NCBI RefSeq assembly: GCF_019634815.1
Contig: NZ_JAHCAP010000023.1
Location: forward strand, 1-55,066
DNA: 55,066 bases
Direction of reading: 5' to 3'
Source: Dokdonella sp.
Lineage (GTDB): Bacteria; Pseudomonadota; Gammaproteobacteria; Xanthomonadales; Rhodanobacteraceae
The notes beneath the pieces were generated by a model, which was given only the letters and a program-made list of their open reading frames with translations, did no database searches and was not told where the DNA came from. Positions 19,314-27,908 of this stretch are shown here, in pieces. Both the position numbers and the translations under genes were made by a program. Numbering within the stretch: the first letter of the stretch is position 1; every line of letters begins with the position of its first letter.

Positions 19314-19952
19314 GTGTCGATGTCTCGCTTGCCGTGCCTGTTCGTACTGTTCGCGTTGCTGGCGTTGGCGCGCCTCGTGCACGCCGCGCCGGAGACCTAC
19401 ACCGGCATCGCGCCGGTCAATGGACAGGGCGAGGATGAACGTGCCGCGGCACTCAAGACCGCGCTCGCCAACGTGGTGATCGAGCAGACCGCCGACGCCA
19501 CCATCCTGTCGCGCGCCGATGTCGCCAGTGCGGTGGCGCAGGCCAGTCGCTATGTCCTGCAATACGGCTACGAACGCAACAGCAGCGGCGCCGCGCCGCT
19601 GCAACTGGTCGCGCAGTTCGATCGCGGCGCGGTCGATGCGATGCTTGCCCAGCTCGGTCTGCGTGCCGCCGCGCCCACGGCCAATGCCGGTACCAGTCAG
19701 GCCAGGGTCTGGATTGGCGGACTGCGTAACGCCGACGACTGGCTGCGCGTGGCTGGTTTCCTCGCCCACGATCCGGCGGTGCGCGACAGCCGACCACTGT
19801 TCGCACACGATGACGGCGTGCTGATGCAATTGACACTGGCCGGCGGTCTCGCCGCATTTCTCGATGCGGTGTCCGGCAAAGGCATGCTGGAGGTCGAGCA
19901 GGGCGCCGCCGCCGGTACCGATGCCGAGGCTACGCTGGTCCTCAAGCCATGA
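19314..19952 (+). CDS. DUF2066 domain secreted protein
   Basis: 212 residues. The GTG at 19314 is favoured because AAGGT lies 8 bases before it; an ATG two codons later (19320) is possible. Signal peptide ends at VHAA (about residue 25). The segment YTGIAPVNGQGEDERAAALKTALANVVIEQT matches the DUF2066 N-terminal pattern, where GLxxAL.xVLxxxT is typical. Function is unknown. The position between purM and the CDP-alcohol phosphatidyltransferase gene is conserved in Xanthomonads. It ends 4 bases before the next start. Confidence 0.8.
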   Translation: MSMSRLPCLFVLFALLALARLVHAAPETYTGIAPVNGQGEDERAAALKTALANVVIEQTADATILSRADVASAVAQASRYVLQYGYERNSSGAAPLQLVAQFDRGAVDAMLAQLGLRAAAPTANAGTSQARVWIGGLRNADDWLRVAGFLAHDPAVRDSRPLFAHDDGVLMQLTLAGGLAAFLDAVSGKGMLEVEQGAAAGTDAEATLVLKP

Positions 19953-19956
19953 TGCG

Positions 19957-20514
19957 ATGCTGCGCCATCTGCCCAATCTGATCACCGGACTGCGCATCGC
20001 GCTGGTGGTGCCCCTGTGTCTGCTGATCCTCGACCAGCGCTACCCCGCAGCATTGCTGGTTGCGGCCGTGGCCGGCTTCAGTGATGCGCTCGATGGGCTC
20101 CTGGCCAAGCGCTTTGCGTGGCAGAGCTGGATCGGCGGCATGCTCGATCCGCTCGCCGACAAGCTGCTGCTCACCGCATGCTTCATCACGCTGGCAATGG
20201 TCGGTGCGATTCCCCCGTGGCTGACCGTGCTGGTGGTGGTGCGTGATTTGGTGATCGTCGCCGGCGCGATCGCCTACCATGCGTTGATCGGGCGCTTCGA
20301 TGCCGCGCCCACGCGCCTGTCGAAATGGACCACGGTGGTGCAGATCGTGTTCGTGCTGTACCAGTTGGCGCATCGCGCCGACTTGATGCCGAGCATGCGC
20401 GAGCTGGACCTGGCCCTGATCGCACTGACGGCCGGGCTCACCGTCGTCAGCGGCCTGCACTACGTCATCATCTGGGCACGTCGCGCCGAGTTGCGCAAGC
20501 GGAGAATCCCTTGA
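19957..20514 (+). CDS. CDP-alcohol phosphatidyltransferase (PgsA-like)
   Basis: 185 residues and about five or six membrane segments. The catalytic motif is D-x2-D-G-x2-A-K-x8-G-x3-D-x3-D at about residues 42-67 (SDALDGLLAKRF ... GGMLDPLADKLLL). The usual Arg after DGxxA is Lys here. The family makes phospholipids from CDP-diacylglycerol; PgsA (phosphatidylglycerol phosphate synthase) is the nearest guess, but this may be a second, specialised paralogue because the principal pgsA often lies near uvrC. Ends in TTGA, where its stop overlaps the TTG start of the next gene. Confidence 0.88.
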   Translation: MLRHLPNLITGLRIALVVPLCLLILDQRYPAALLVAAVAGFSDALDGLLAKRFAWQSWIGGMLDPLADKLLLTACFITLAMVGAIPPWLTVLVVVRDLVIVAGAIAYHALIGRFDAAPTRLSKWTTVVQIVFVLYQLAHRADLMPSMRELDLALIALTAGLTVVSGLHYVIIWARRAELRKRRIP

Positions 20515-21683
20515 GCGAAATCCAAACACGACGCGGTCTGGATCTGCGTTGGCAATGGCTGATCCTGATCGGTGCGGTCGGACTGGTGCTGTACTGGCTC
20601 AAGCCGGTGCTGATGCCGTTCGCGGTCTCGGCACTGTTTGCCTACCTGCTCGATCCCGTGGTCGATCGACTCGAAAAGCGCTTGGGTCGAACCTTCGCGG
20701 TCATCCTCGTGTTCCTCGTTGCCACTTTGTGTCTGGCTGGCATCCTGCTCGTGCTGGTGCCCTTCATCGAGCGCCAGATCGGCAGTTTCCTCGCCCAGTT
20801 GCCGGTGTGGCTGGCGTGGCTGCAGATGCATGCGACGCCGTGGCTGCAGGAGCACTTCGGCGTCTCGCCCGAGGTGCTCGACACCCAGCGCATCTTCGAT
20901 GCCCTGCAGCAGCATTGGCGCGAGGCCGGCGGCGTGGCCGCGACCGTGGTCGCCAAGGTGTCGAAGTCGGGCATGGCGCTGATCGGCATGGTGCTCAATC
21001 TGGTGATGATCCCGGTGGTGTCGTTCTACCTGCTGCGCGACTGGGACGTGCTGGTCGCGCGCGTGCACGAACTCTTGCCGCGTTCGGTCGAGTCAATCGT
21101 CGCGCGCCTGGCGCGCGAATCCGACCAGGTGCTCGGTGCGTTCCTGCGCGGGCAGATCAGCGTGATGATCGTGCTCGGCGTGTTCTACGGGCTCGCGCTG
21201 TGGTTGGCGGGCATCAGCGTCGGGCCCTTGATCGGCATGATTGCGGGCCTGATCAGTTTCGTGCCGTATCTGGGCGCGATCGCCGGCGTGCTCATGGGCG
21301 TGATCGCCGCGCTGGTGCAATACCAGGACATGACGCACGTACTGCTCGTGCTCGGCGTGTTCGTGATCGGCCAATTGCTCGAAGGCTACGTGCTCGTGCC
21401 CAAGCTGGTCGGCGACAAGATCGGCCTGCATCCGGTGGCGGTGATCTTTGCGGTGCTGGCCGGTGGTGAACTGTTCGGTTTCCTCGGCGTGCTGCTGGCC
21501 TTGCCGGTGGCCTCGGTGGTGCTGGTGATCCTGCGCTACATCCATGAGCGCTACACCGACAGCGCGCTCTACACCTCGCAGGATCAGGCGAAGATCATCG
21601 TTTCGACCCAGTCCGCCGAAGTCGCCGCCGCGGCCGAGCGCCTGCCCAGTCGGGATGTGCCCCAAGGTCCACCGTCGGCATGA
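20511..21683 (+). CDS. perM: AI-2E/PerM-family membrane permease
   Basis: 390 residues starting at TTG 20511, which overlaps the previous stop in TTGA and has GGAGA 6 bases upstream. Upstream codons in frame are shadow of the previous gene. About seven or eight membrane segments in the AI-2E exporter arrangement: an N-terminal pair (WLILIGAVGLVLYWL...), a long periplasmic region at about 95-160, and the conserved C-terminal block GVFYGLALWLAGISVGPLIGMIAGLISFVPYLGAIAG. The function of PerM is unsettled. It overlaps hda by 4 bases. Confidence 0.88.
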   Translation: MSEIQTRRGLDLRWQWLILIGAVGLVLYWLKPVLMPFAVSALFAYLLDPVVDRLEKRLGRTFAVILVFLVATLCLAGILLVLVPFIERQIGSFLAQLPVWLAWLQMHATPWLQEHFGVSPEVLDTQRIFDALQQHWREAGGVAATVVAKVSKSGMALIGMVLNLVMIPVVSFYLLRDWDVLVARVHELLPRSVESIVARLARESDQVLGAFLRGQISVMIVLGVFYGLALWLAGISVGPLIGMIAGLISFVPYLGAIAGVLMGVIAALVQYQDMTHVLLVLGVFVIGQLLEGYVLVPKLVGDKIGLHPVAVIFAVLAGGELFGFLGVLLALPVASVVLVILRYIHERYTDSALYTSQDQAKIIVSTQSAEVAAAAERLPSRDVPQGPPSA

Positions 21684-22369
21684 ATGCGCAGTTGCCGCTG
21701 GTCTGGCGCTGGCCTGCGCGCCAGCGTTTGGCGAGTTTCGTTGCCGGCCCGAATGCGGTTGCGCTCGATCTGGTCACGCGCGTCGCCGCTGGCGACGATC
21801 GAACATGGTTGTTTCTGGCCGGGCCATCCGGCAGTGGGCGCAGTCATTTGCTGGTTGCCGCCTGTGCGGCGGCACAGGCCGAAGGACGCAGCGCGCAGTA
21901 CCTGCCGCTCGCACGCCTTGGCGATGATGGCGTCGAGGCGATTCGCGGCTGTGGCGGCAGCGACCTGCTCGCGCTCGATGATTTCGATGCGATTGCAGGA
22001 CATCCTGCCGCCGAGCACGCGTTGTTCGATCTCTACAACCGTTGCCGTGCCGAACAGACGGTCCTGCTGTTTGCCGCGAGCGCGCCGCCAACGCAGCTCG
22101 GCATCGGTTTGCCGGATCTGGAGTCACGCCTGTCAGCCTGCACCCAGGTCGTGCTCAAGCCACTCGATGAAGTCGAGCGGCGCAGCCTCGTACGCGACCG
22201 CGCGCGCGAGCGCGGCATCGAACTCGACGAAGCCGCACTCGACTGGCTGTTCACGCGCCGCAAGCGCGACCTCGCCACCTTGTTCGACCTGCTCGAACGC
22301 ATCGACCGCGCCGCACTCGCGGCCAAGCGCCGCGTCACCGTGCCCTTCCTGCGCAGTCTGGTCGACTGA
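21680..22369 (+). CDS. hda: DnaA regulatory inactivator Hda
   Basis: 229 residues. DnaA-like AAA+ protein that, bound to the beta clamp, stimulates hydrolysis of DnaA-ATP and so limits re-initiation. The N-terminal clamp-binding peptide is QLPLVW (residues 4-9). The P-loop is GPSGSGRSHLL, where Arg takes the place of Lys as in E. coli Hda. LLALDDFDAI is the Walker B region and RRKRDLATLFDLLERID near 195-211 is the lid. It overlaps perM by ATGA and is followed by an intrinsic terminator at 22381. Confidence 0.93.
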   Translation: MNAQLPLVWRWPARQRLASFVAGPNAVALDLVTRVAAGDDRTWLFLAGPSGSGRSHLLVAACAAAQAEGRSAQYLPLARLGDDGVEAIRGCGGSDLLALDDFDAIAGHPAAEHALFDLYNRCRAEQTVLLFAASAPPTQLGIGLPDLESRLSACTQVVLKPLDEVERRSLVRDRARERGIELDEAALDWLFTRRKRDLATLFDLLERIDRAALAAKRRVTVPFLRSLVD

Positions 22370-22380
22370 GCGGACGACCG

Positions 22381-22404
22381 GCTTGTGCGCTCGCGCAAGC
22401 TTTT
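22381..22404 (+). terminator. Rho-independent terminator after hda
   Basis: GCTTGTGCG and CGCGCAAGC form a 9-bp stem (one G-U pair) with a 2-base loop, followed at once by TTTT at 22401-22404. It starts 11 bases after the hda stop and closes the DUF2066-pgsA-like-perM-hda operon. Confidence 0.75.
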
Positions 22405-22453
22405 CCCGCGGGTTGCGCAGTACGCTGTGGCATCCGGTTTGTGGATGTCGTCC

Positions 22454-24445
22454 ATGCCGACCATGCGCCTTGCCATGCGATCCGCCGCGTCGGCGATGGT
22501 GTTGCTGGCCGCGTCACTCGCGCCGACAGCGACGCGCGCGCAGAACGCTGCAGGCTGGCTTGGACTCGAGCTTTACGCCAATTTCGAAACCGCGGGTGTC
22601 ACCGCGACGATCAGTGGCGATACCAACCGCAATGCGGGTGTTTCCCTGCAGTGGCGGCGCGTGGGCGAGGCCACCTTTCGTGCTGGCCAGCCCTTGCTGC
22701 GCGTGGATGCGAATCACTTTGTCGGCAGCCTGTTCGATCTGCAGGCCGGCAGCGCCTACGAGATTCGCGCCACGCTCGCCGACGCCGATGGCGTGAGTGG
22801 CGTTGCGACGCAGACCGCGAACGCAACGACACGTGCCGATGTACTGGTCGAACCAAGCTTGCGCAGCCTGCACGTCGCGCCGAGTGGCAACGATGCCCAT
22901 GACGGCCTGACGCCGGCGACAGCACTGCGCAGCATCCAGCGTGCGGCCGATCTCGCCCAGCCGGGCGATCTCGTGCGGGTTGCTCCCGGGCTGTATCACG
23001 AGGCGGTGGGCCTGCCGCGATCGGGGTCGGCCGCGCAGCCGATCGTGTTTCGCGGCCAGGGCGCTGGCGTGTTGCTCGATGGCGCGCGCGTACTGCCTGC
23101 CGACGCGACCTGGGCGGCGCTGGGCAATGGCGTCTACCGCACCACGCTCGATTTCGATACCGGTCACGTCGTGAGCGAGCAGGGGCGGCTGTTCCGTTAT
23201 GCCAGCGCGGGCGACCTGCAGGCGTTCGCTGCAGGTGCACCGGGCGGCTTCTTCTTCGAGCCGGGCAATCGCCAGCTCAGCGTGAAGTTCGCCGATGGCA
23301 GTACGCCGGCCGTGCACGTCCTGCACGTTGCCGATCTGGGCGCCGGCTTCACGCTCGATGGCCGCGCCTTCGTGCGCATCGAAGGCTTCGAGTTCCGCAA
23401 CTACGGGGCCGATGAATACGGCAAGGGCATCTACCTGCGCTACGGCGACGATTGCATCGTGCGCAACAACCGCTTCATCGACATCGGCAGCTCGGCGGTC
23501 TGGGCCAAGGGCGGTTCGCGCAACCGCATCGAGGACAACCAGTTCAGCGATACCTCGATCGTTTCCTGGCCGTGGCCGGTGACCAAGGCGAGCTTTGCCG
23601 AGAAGAGTTCGATCGCGCTGACCGATCAGATCGGGCGCGGCAACGTGATCCGCCGCAACCACATCGACGGCAGCTTCGACGGACTCGCGCCCTGTGGTTC
23701 GCAGGCCCCTGCGCCTGCATTCACCAATGAAACCGATGTCTACCGCAACACGTTCGAGCACATCAACGACGATGCGATCGAGGCCGATGGCTACTGCGCC
23801 AATGTGCGCATCTTCGCCAACCGCATCAGCGATGCGCACATGGGCGTTTCGGTCGCGCCCGCGGCGCCCGGGCCGACCTGGATCCTGCGCAACGTCGCCT
23901 GGAACCTCGGCAATGCCCGCACCAGCCAGATCGATGGCTACCTCTCGAGTTTCCTCAAAATCAACAGCGGCTATGCGCAGGCGGTCGGGCCGCTGCTGAT
24001 GTACCACAACACCATCGCCACCAGCGCACCGGCGACCGAGGCGTTGTACTTGCTCAACCCCGGCGCGAGCACCAGCCTCACGAGCCGCAACAATTTGTAT
24101 GTTGCCTCGCGCGATGTCTGGGTCAAGGTCAATCCGGTCATGGTCGATGCCGACTACGACCTGCTGCACACCAGTGATGCGAGCCGCTTCGTGCGCTGGA
24201 TGGGCACGCCGTATGCGGATCTTGTGGCGCTGCGTAATGCCACCGGCCTTGAACTCAACGGGGTTTCCGCGCCGCCGCAACTGGTGGCACCTGCAAGCGG
24301 CGACCTGCGGCTGTTGCCGACGAGCCCCGCGATCGACCACGGCCTTGTTCTGGCAGGCATCAATGATGGCTACATCGGCAGTGCGCCCGATATCGGCGCA
24401 TTCGAGTTCGACGACCTGGTCTTTGCCAGCGGCTTCGAAGGCTGA
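22454..24445 (+). CDS. Secreted right-handed beta-helix protein with C-terminal VFASGFEG motif
   Basis: About 663 residues. The start is uncertain: ATGs at 22445, 22454 and 22463 all precede the signal peptide (cleavage after TRA, before QNAAG), and none has a strong ribosome site. The GTG at 22385 is excluded because it lies inside the hda terminator. Residues about 35-120 look like a fibronectin III-type domain. SLHVAPSGNDAHDGLTPATALRSIQRA begins a parallel beta-helix (poly-N/D turns such as VRNNRFIDIG and NVIRRNHIDGSFDG). The extreme C terminus DDLVFASGFEG resembles the end of the protein at 29750. Probably a surface or secreted carbohydrate-active or adhesive protein; no catalytic residues assigned. 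Confidence 0.85.
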   Translation: MPTMRLAMRSAASAMVLLAASLAPTATRAQNAAGWLGLELYANFETAGVTATISGDTNRNAGVSLQWRRVGEATFRAGQPLLRVDANHFVGSLFDLQAGSAYEIRATLADADGVSGVATQTANATTRADVLVEPSLRSLHVAPSGNDAHDGLTPATALRSIQRAADLAQPGDLVRVAPGLYHEAVGLPRSGSAAQPIVFRGQGAGVLLDGARVLPADATWAALGNGVYRTTLDFDTGHVVSEQGRLFRYASAGDLQAFAAGAPGGFFFEPGNRQLSVKFADGSTPAVHVLHVADLGAGFTLDGRAFVRIEGFEFRNYGADEYGKGIYLRYGDDCIVRNNRFIDIGSSAVWAKGGSRNRIEDNQFSDTSIVSWPWPVTKASFAEKSSIALTDQIGRGNVIRRNHIDGSFDGLAPCGSQAPAPAFTNETDVYRNTFEHINDDAIEADGYCANVRIFANRISDAHMGVSVAPAAPGPTWILRNVAWNLGNARTSQIDGYLSSFLKINSGYAQAVGPLLMYHNTIATSAPATEALYLLNPGASTSLTSRNNLYVASRDVWVKVNPVMVDADYDLLHTSDASRFVRWMGTPYADLVALRNATGLELNGVSAPPQLVAPASGDLRLLPTSPAIDHGLVLAGINDGYIGSAPDIGAFEFDDLVFASGFEG

Positions 24446-24527
24446 TGCGCCAGCCATGACCGGCGGCAGGGGCACGGGTTTGCCGACTTGGTTATGGTGC
24501 CGGCTTGGCTGATCAAGGGGAGCCGCA

Positions 24528-27272
24528 ATGCGCGCAAGAACTCTGTTGCTGACACTGGGCGTGATGCTTGCCTGCGGCGTGTCCGCCGCGCAGGCCGATG
24601 AGCATTTCGCACGCGATCCGGGTCAGGCGATCGATGCTGACTACACGGCGAAGATCGCCCAATACACCACGCAGCCGCGCTTCAACACGGTTCTAACCGA
24701 CTACCTGCCGGCTTCGGCCAGCGTGCCCACGCCGGCCAGGGTGCTCGGCGATGTCGCCGGGGCGCCGGATTTCCTGCCCTACACCGCCGACGTGCATCGC
24801 TACTTCCGCATGCTCGCCGCCGCCACGCCGCGCGTGCGCGTGTTCACGGCCGGACGCAGCGAGGAAGGCCGCGAGATGATCGCGGTGGCAATTGCCGACG
24901 AGAAGCTGCTTGCCGATCTGGATGCCAATCGCGCGCGGCTCGCGCAATTGGCCGATCCGCGCACGCTCGGACTCGACGATGCCAAGGCCGAGGCGCTGAT
25001 CGCGCAGACCACGCCGGTCTATTACATCACCGGCACCATGCATTCGACCGAGACCGGCGCACCGACCGCGCTGATGGAATTGGCCTACCGGCTCGCGGTC
25101 GATGACGCGCCTTACATCCAACGCATCCGCTCGCAGCTGATCACCGTGATCACGCCGGTGGTCGAGGTCGATGGCCGCGAGCGCATGGTCGATCTGTATC
25201 GCTGGCACAAGGCCAATCCCGACAAGCAGTACCCGCGCCTGATCTACTGGGGCCACTACGTCGCCCACGACAACAACCGTGATGCGCTTGGCCTGTCGCT
25301 CAATCTCAGCCGCAACGTGCTCGACACCTACCTCGGCTGGCATGCGCAGGTGCTGCATGACCTGCACGAATCGGTGCCCTTCCTCTACGACAACACCGTT
25401 GGCGACGGACCGTACAACGCCTGGATCGATCCGATCCTCGTCAACGAATGGCAGCAGCTGGGCTGGAACAATGTCGAGCAGCTCACCAAGCTTGGCCTGC
25501 CCGGTGTCTACACGCATGGCGGCTTCGACACCTGGAGCCCCGGCTACATGATGTTCATGGCGGCGATGCACAACGGCATCAGTCGCCTGTACGAAACGTT
25601 CGGCAATGCGGGCGCCGACACGGTCGAGCGCATCCTCACGCCCGCGCAGTACGAGCGCACCTGGTACCGGCCCAACCCGCCCTTGCCCAAGGTGCTGTGG
25701 TCGCAGCGCAACAACAACAATTACGAACAGGCGGGCCTGCTCACCGCGCTCGATTATTTCGTCGCCAACCGGCAGACCTTCCTGCGCAACTTCTGGCTCA
25801 AGGGCAAGCGCTCGATTGCCAAGCCCAAGGAGGCAGGGCCGGCCGCGTATGTGTTTTCCGCTGACGATGCGCGCAAGGGGCCGCAAGCCGAATTGCTGCG
25901 CGTGCTGCGTGCCCAGCATGTTGAAATCCATCGCGCCAGCGCAGCCTTCAGCGTGCGCACGCCGCTGCCGTGGAAGAAGCCGAGCGGCCCGGACGCGCCG
26001 CCGCCGCGCAAGCCCGAACAACTGCAGCAGGCACCGCGACAGTTTCCCGCGGGCAGCTACATCGTGCGCATGGATCAGCCGTATTCGCGCATCGCCGACA
26101 CCTTGCTCGATCGCCAGTACTGGGCGCCCGATGATCCGCAGAAGCGGCCCTACGACGACACCGGCTGGTCGCTCGGCGACAGCTTCGGCGTCGATCTCGC
26201 GCGCGTCTCCGATGCCGCCGTGCTCGCGGTGCCGATGCAGCGCGTCGACACCATCGAGGTCCCGGCGCTCAGTCCCGCCACGCTCGGCGTGAGCGGCAAG
26301 CTTCCACGCATTGCGATCCTGCACACCTGGCTGTCGACGCAGACCGAAGGCTGGTGGCGCATGGCGCTCGACAAGCTCGGCGTGAAATACGACTACATCA
26401 GCACGCAGGACGTGGCGAAGATCGCCAGCCTGCGCGGCAAGTACGACGTGATCCTGTTCGCGCCGGTCGGTGCCAGGGATACGCGCCAGATCGTCGATGG
26501 CATGCCGATGTACGGCAACGCGCTGCCGTGGAAGAAGACCGCGCTCACGCCCAATCTCGGTTCGATCGATGCGACCGATGACATGCGTCCGGGGCTGGGC
26601 ACGCAGGGGCTCGCCAAACTCAAGCGCTTCGTCAGTGACGGCGGCCTGCTCGTCACCAGTGAGGACACCGCCATCTGGGCGATCGACGTGGGTTTGGCGC
26701 CCGGCGTATCGGTGGTACCGAAGAAATCCCTGCGCGTGGTCGGCAGCTTGCTCGCTGCGCAGCGGGTGGACAGCGAAAGTCCGATCACGGTCGGCTACGA
26801 CAAGCCGTTTTCGATGTACAGCGCCAACGGCCTGTCGTTTCAGGTGAGCAATCTCGTCGGCGGCGATCACGGCCTGCCCAACGCCAAGGACTACAAGCGG
26901 CCGACCGGACGCGGCGGTCTGCACGATGAGGACATCCCCGAAGGCCGTGCCTTCGATGCACCGCCGGTGCTGCCGTTTGCCAAGCCCTGGGAAGCGCTGC
27001 CGCTCAATGCCGAACAGGAACGCAACAATCCCAACGTGATCCCGCCCGCGCAGCGGCCCAAGGTGATCGTGCGCTGGGGTGATGAACATGTGCTGCTGGT
27101 TGCGGGTCTGCTCGATAGCGGCAAGGAAATGGCGGGCCGCGCGGCAGTGGTCGATGCCCGCTACGGCCGCGGCCATGTGCTGCTGTTTGCCAACAATCCA
27201 GTGTGGCGCGGCATCACGGTTGGCAACTACGCCCTGCTGCTCAACGCACTGACCCACTACGACAGCCTTTGA
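24528..27272 (+). CDS. Large secreted M14-type zinc carboxypeptidase-like protein
   Basis: 914 residues with a signal peptide (MRARTLLLTLGVMLACGVSAAQA) and GGGGAG-type ribosome site just upstream. The M14 domain covers about 80-430. Zinc ligands are H172 and E175 in TGTMHSTETG, with the third His at 280 in LHDLHES. An Asn-Arg pair in AHDNNRD (residues 249-251) matches the substrate-carboxylate binding NR of carboxypeptidases. The second half (about 590-914) holds a GATase1/ThuA-like fold, RIAILHTWLSTQTEGWWRMAL then YDVILFAPVG and SDGGLLVTSEDTA, without an obvious Cys nucleophile. Peptide substrates are unknown. It is transcribed alone or with the beta-helix gene 82 bases upstream. Confidence 0.88.
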   Translation: MRARTLLLTLGVMLACGVSAAQADEHFARDPGQAIDADYTAKIAQYTTQPRFNTVLTDYLPASASVPTPARVLGDVAGAPDFLPYTADVHRYFRMLAAATPRVRVFTAGRSEEGREMIAVAIADEKLLADLDANRARLAQLADPRTLGLDDAKAEALIAQTTPVYYITGTMHSTETGAPTALMELAYRLAVDDAPYIQRIRSQLITVITPVVEVDGRERMVDLYRWHKANPDKQYPRLIYWGHYVAHDNNRDALGLSLNLSRNVLDTYLGWHAQVLHDLHESVPFLYDNTVGDGPYNAWIDPILVNEWQQLGWNNVEQLTKLGLPGVYTHGGFDTWSPGYMMFMAAMHNGISRLYETFGNAGADTVERILTPAQYERTWYRPNPPLPKVLWSQRNNNNYEQAGLLTALDYFVANRQTFLRNFWLKGKRSIAKPKEAGPAAYVFSADDARKGPQAELLRVLRAQHVEIHRASAAFSVRTPLPWKKPSGPDAPPPRKPEQLQQAPRQFPAGSYIVRMDQPYSRIADTLLDRQYWAPDDPQKRPYDDTGWSLGDSFGVDLARVSDAAVLAVPMQRVDTIEVPALSPATLGVSGKLPRIAILHTWLSTQTEGWWRMALDKLGVKYDYISTQDVAKIASLRGKYDVILFAPVGARDTRQIVDGMPMYGNALPWKKTALTPNLGSIDATDDMRPGLGTQGLAKLKRFVSDGGLLVTSEDTAIWAIDVGLAPGVSVVPKKSLRVVGSLLAAQRVDSESPITVGYDKPFSMYSANGLSFQVSNLVGGDHGLPNAKDYKRPTGRGGLHDEDIPEGRAFDAPPVLPFAKPWEALPLNAEQERNNPNVIPPAQRPKVIVRWGDEHVLLVAGLLDSGKEMAGRAAVVDARYGRGHVLLFANNPVWRGITVGNYALLLNALTHYDSL

Positions 27273-27468
27273 GCCGTCCAGCCGACTTGGCGCGTGGCGA
27301 CCCGGAGTGCGTCGTCAGCGTGGCAGGTTGGTGCGCGGGCTTTGCATGAACTTGCCGCGGACGGGCATGCGGGCTGCGACGCGCTCGGCTATGCTCGCCG
27401 CGCCGTGCAAGCTTGCGGCTTCGTGCGTGCATTTCGCACGAATGGCATTCAACTTCAGGGGTGGTTTG

Positions 27469-27849
27469 ATGAATCTTGCGCGTACCGGCCGCCTTTTCGC
27501 GGCTTTGATTCTGGGCGGCATCTGCTTTGCGGGCGCTGGCACGGTGATGGCCGAAGACCTCGATTTCTCGATGGTCAACAAGACCGGCTATGCGATCAAC
27601 GAGGTCTATGTCAGTTCGGCCAAGACCGATGATTGGGAAGAAGACGTGCTTGGGCGCGACCAACTCGCCAATGGCGAGCGCGTCGATATTCATTTCGAAC
27701 GGGGCGCCAAGGGCTGCAGCTGGGACCTCAAGGTAACCTACGACGACGGTGACGAGGCGATCTGGTCGGGGCTCGACCTGTGCTCGATCTCCAAGCTCAC
27801 CCTGCACTATGACCGCGATGCGGATCGCACCTGGGCCGATACCGAATAA
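27469..27849 (+). CDS. Small secreted protein of unknown function
   Basis: 126 residues from ATG 27469, with AGGGGTGG just upstream. Signal peptide ends at VMAED (cleavage near 32). The mature domain of about 94 residues has a regular beta pattern: SMVNKTGYAINEVYVS, GERVDIHFERGAKGCSWDLKVTYDDGDEAIW and GLDLCSISKLTLHYD, with two Cys that could pair. I recall similar short exported proteins in proteobacteria, but no function is known to me. It stands alone before a strong palindrome at 27873. Confidence 0.75.
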   Translation: MNLARTGRLFAALILGGICFAGAGTVMAEDLDFSMVNKTGYAINEVYVSSAKTDDWEEDVLGRDQLANGERVDIHFERGAKGCSWDLKVTYDDGDEAIWSGLDLCSISKLTLHYDRDADRTWADTE

Positions 27850-27872
27850 GCAAGTTTGATCGTTGCACGCAT

Positions 27873-27908
27873 GAAAGCGGGGTGAGCCGATCGGCTCACC
27901 CCGCTTTC
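27873..27908. terminator. Perfect 36-bp palindrome, bidirectional terminator
   Basis: GAAAGCGGGGTGAGCCGA is followed immediately by its exact reverse complement, an 18-bp arm on each side. It sits between the end of the small secreted gene (27849) and the convergent murU, and the right arm contains the last codons and the stop of murU. T-runs on the exit sides are short (CTTTC), so Rho-independent strength is uncertain, but the position between convergent genes fits a shared terminator. Confidence 0.7.

Noticed and set aside
22385..22453. GTG start at 22385 for the beta-helix protein
   Set aside because: It lies inside the hda terminator hairpin and has no ribosome site.
24693..27257. Minus-strand open frame of 854 codons
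   Set aside because: Antisense to the M14 peptidase gene, which has signal peptide and zinc ligands; the antisense product has none.
27346..27480. Apparent repeat ATGAACTTGCCGCGGACGGG versus ATGAATCTTGCGCGTACCGG
   Set aside because: Short, imperfect and explained by chance; only the second is followed by a signal peptide and preceded by a good ribosome site.
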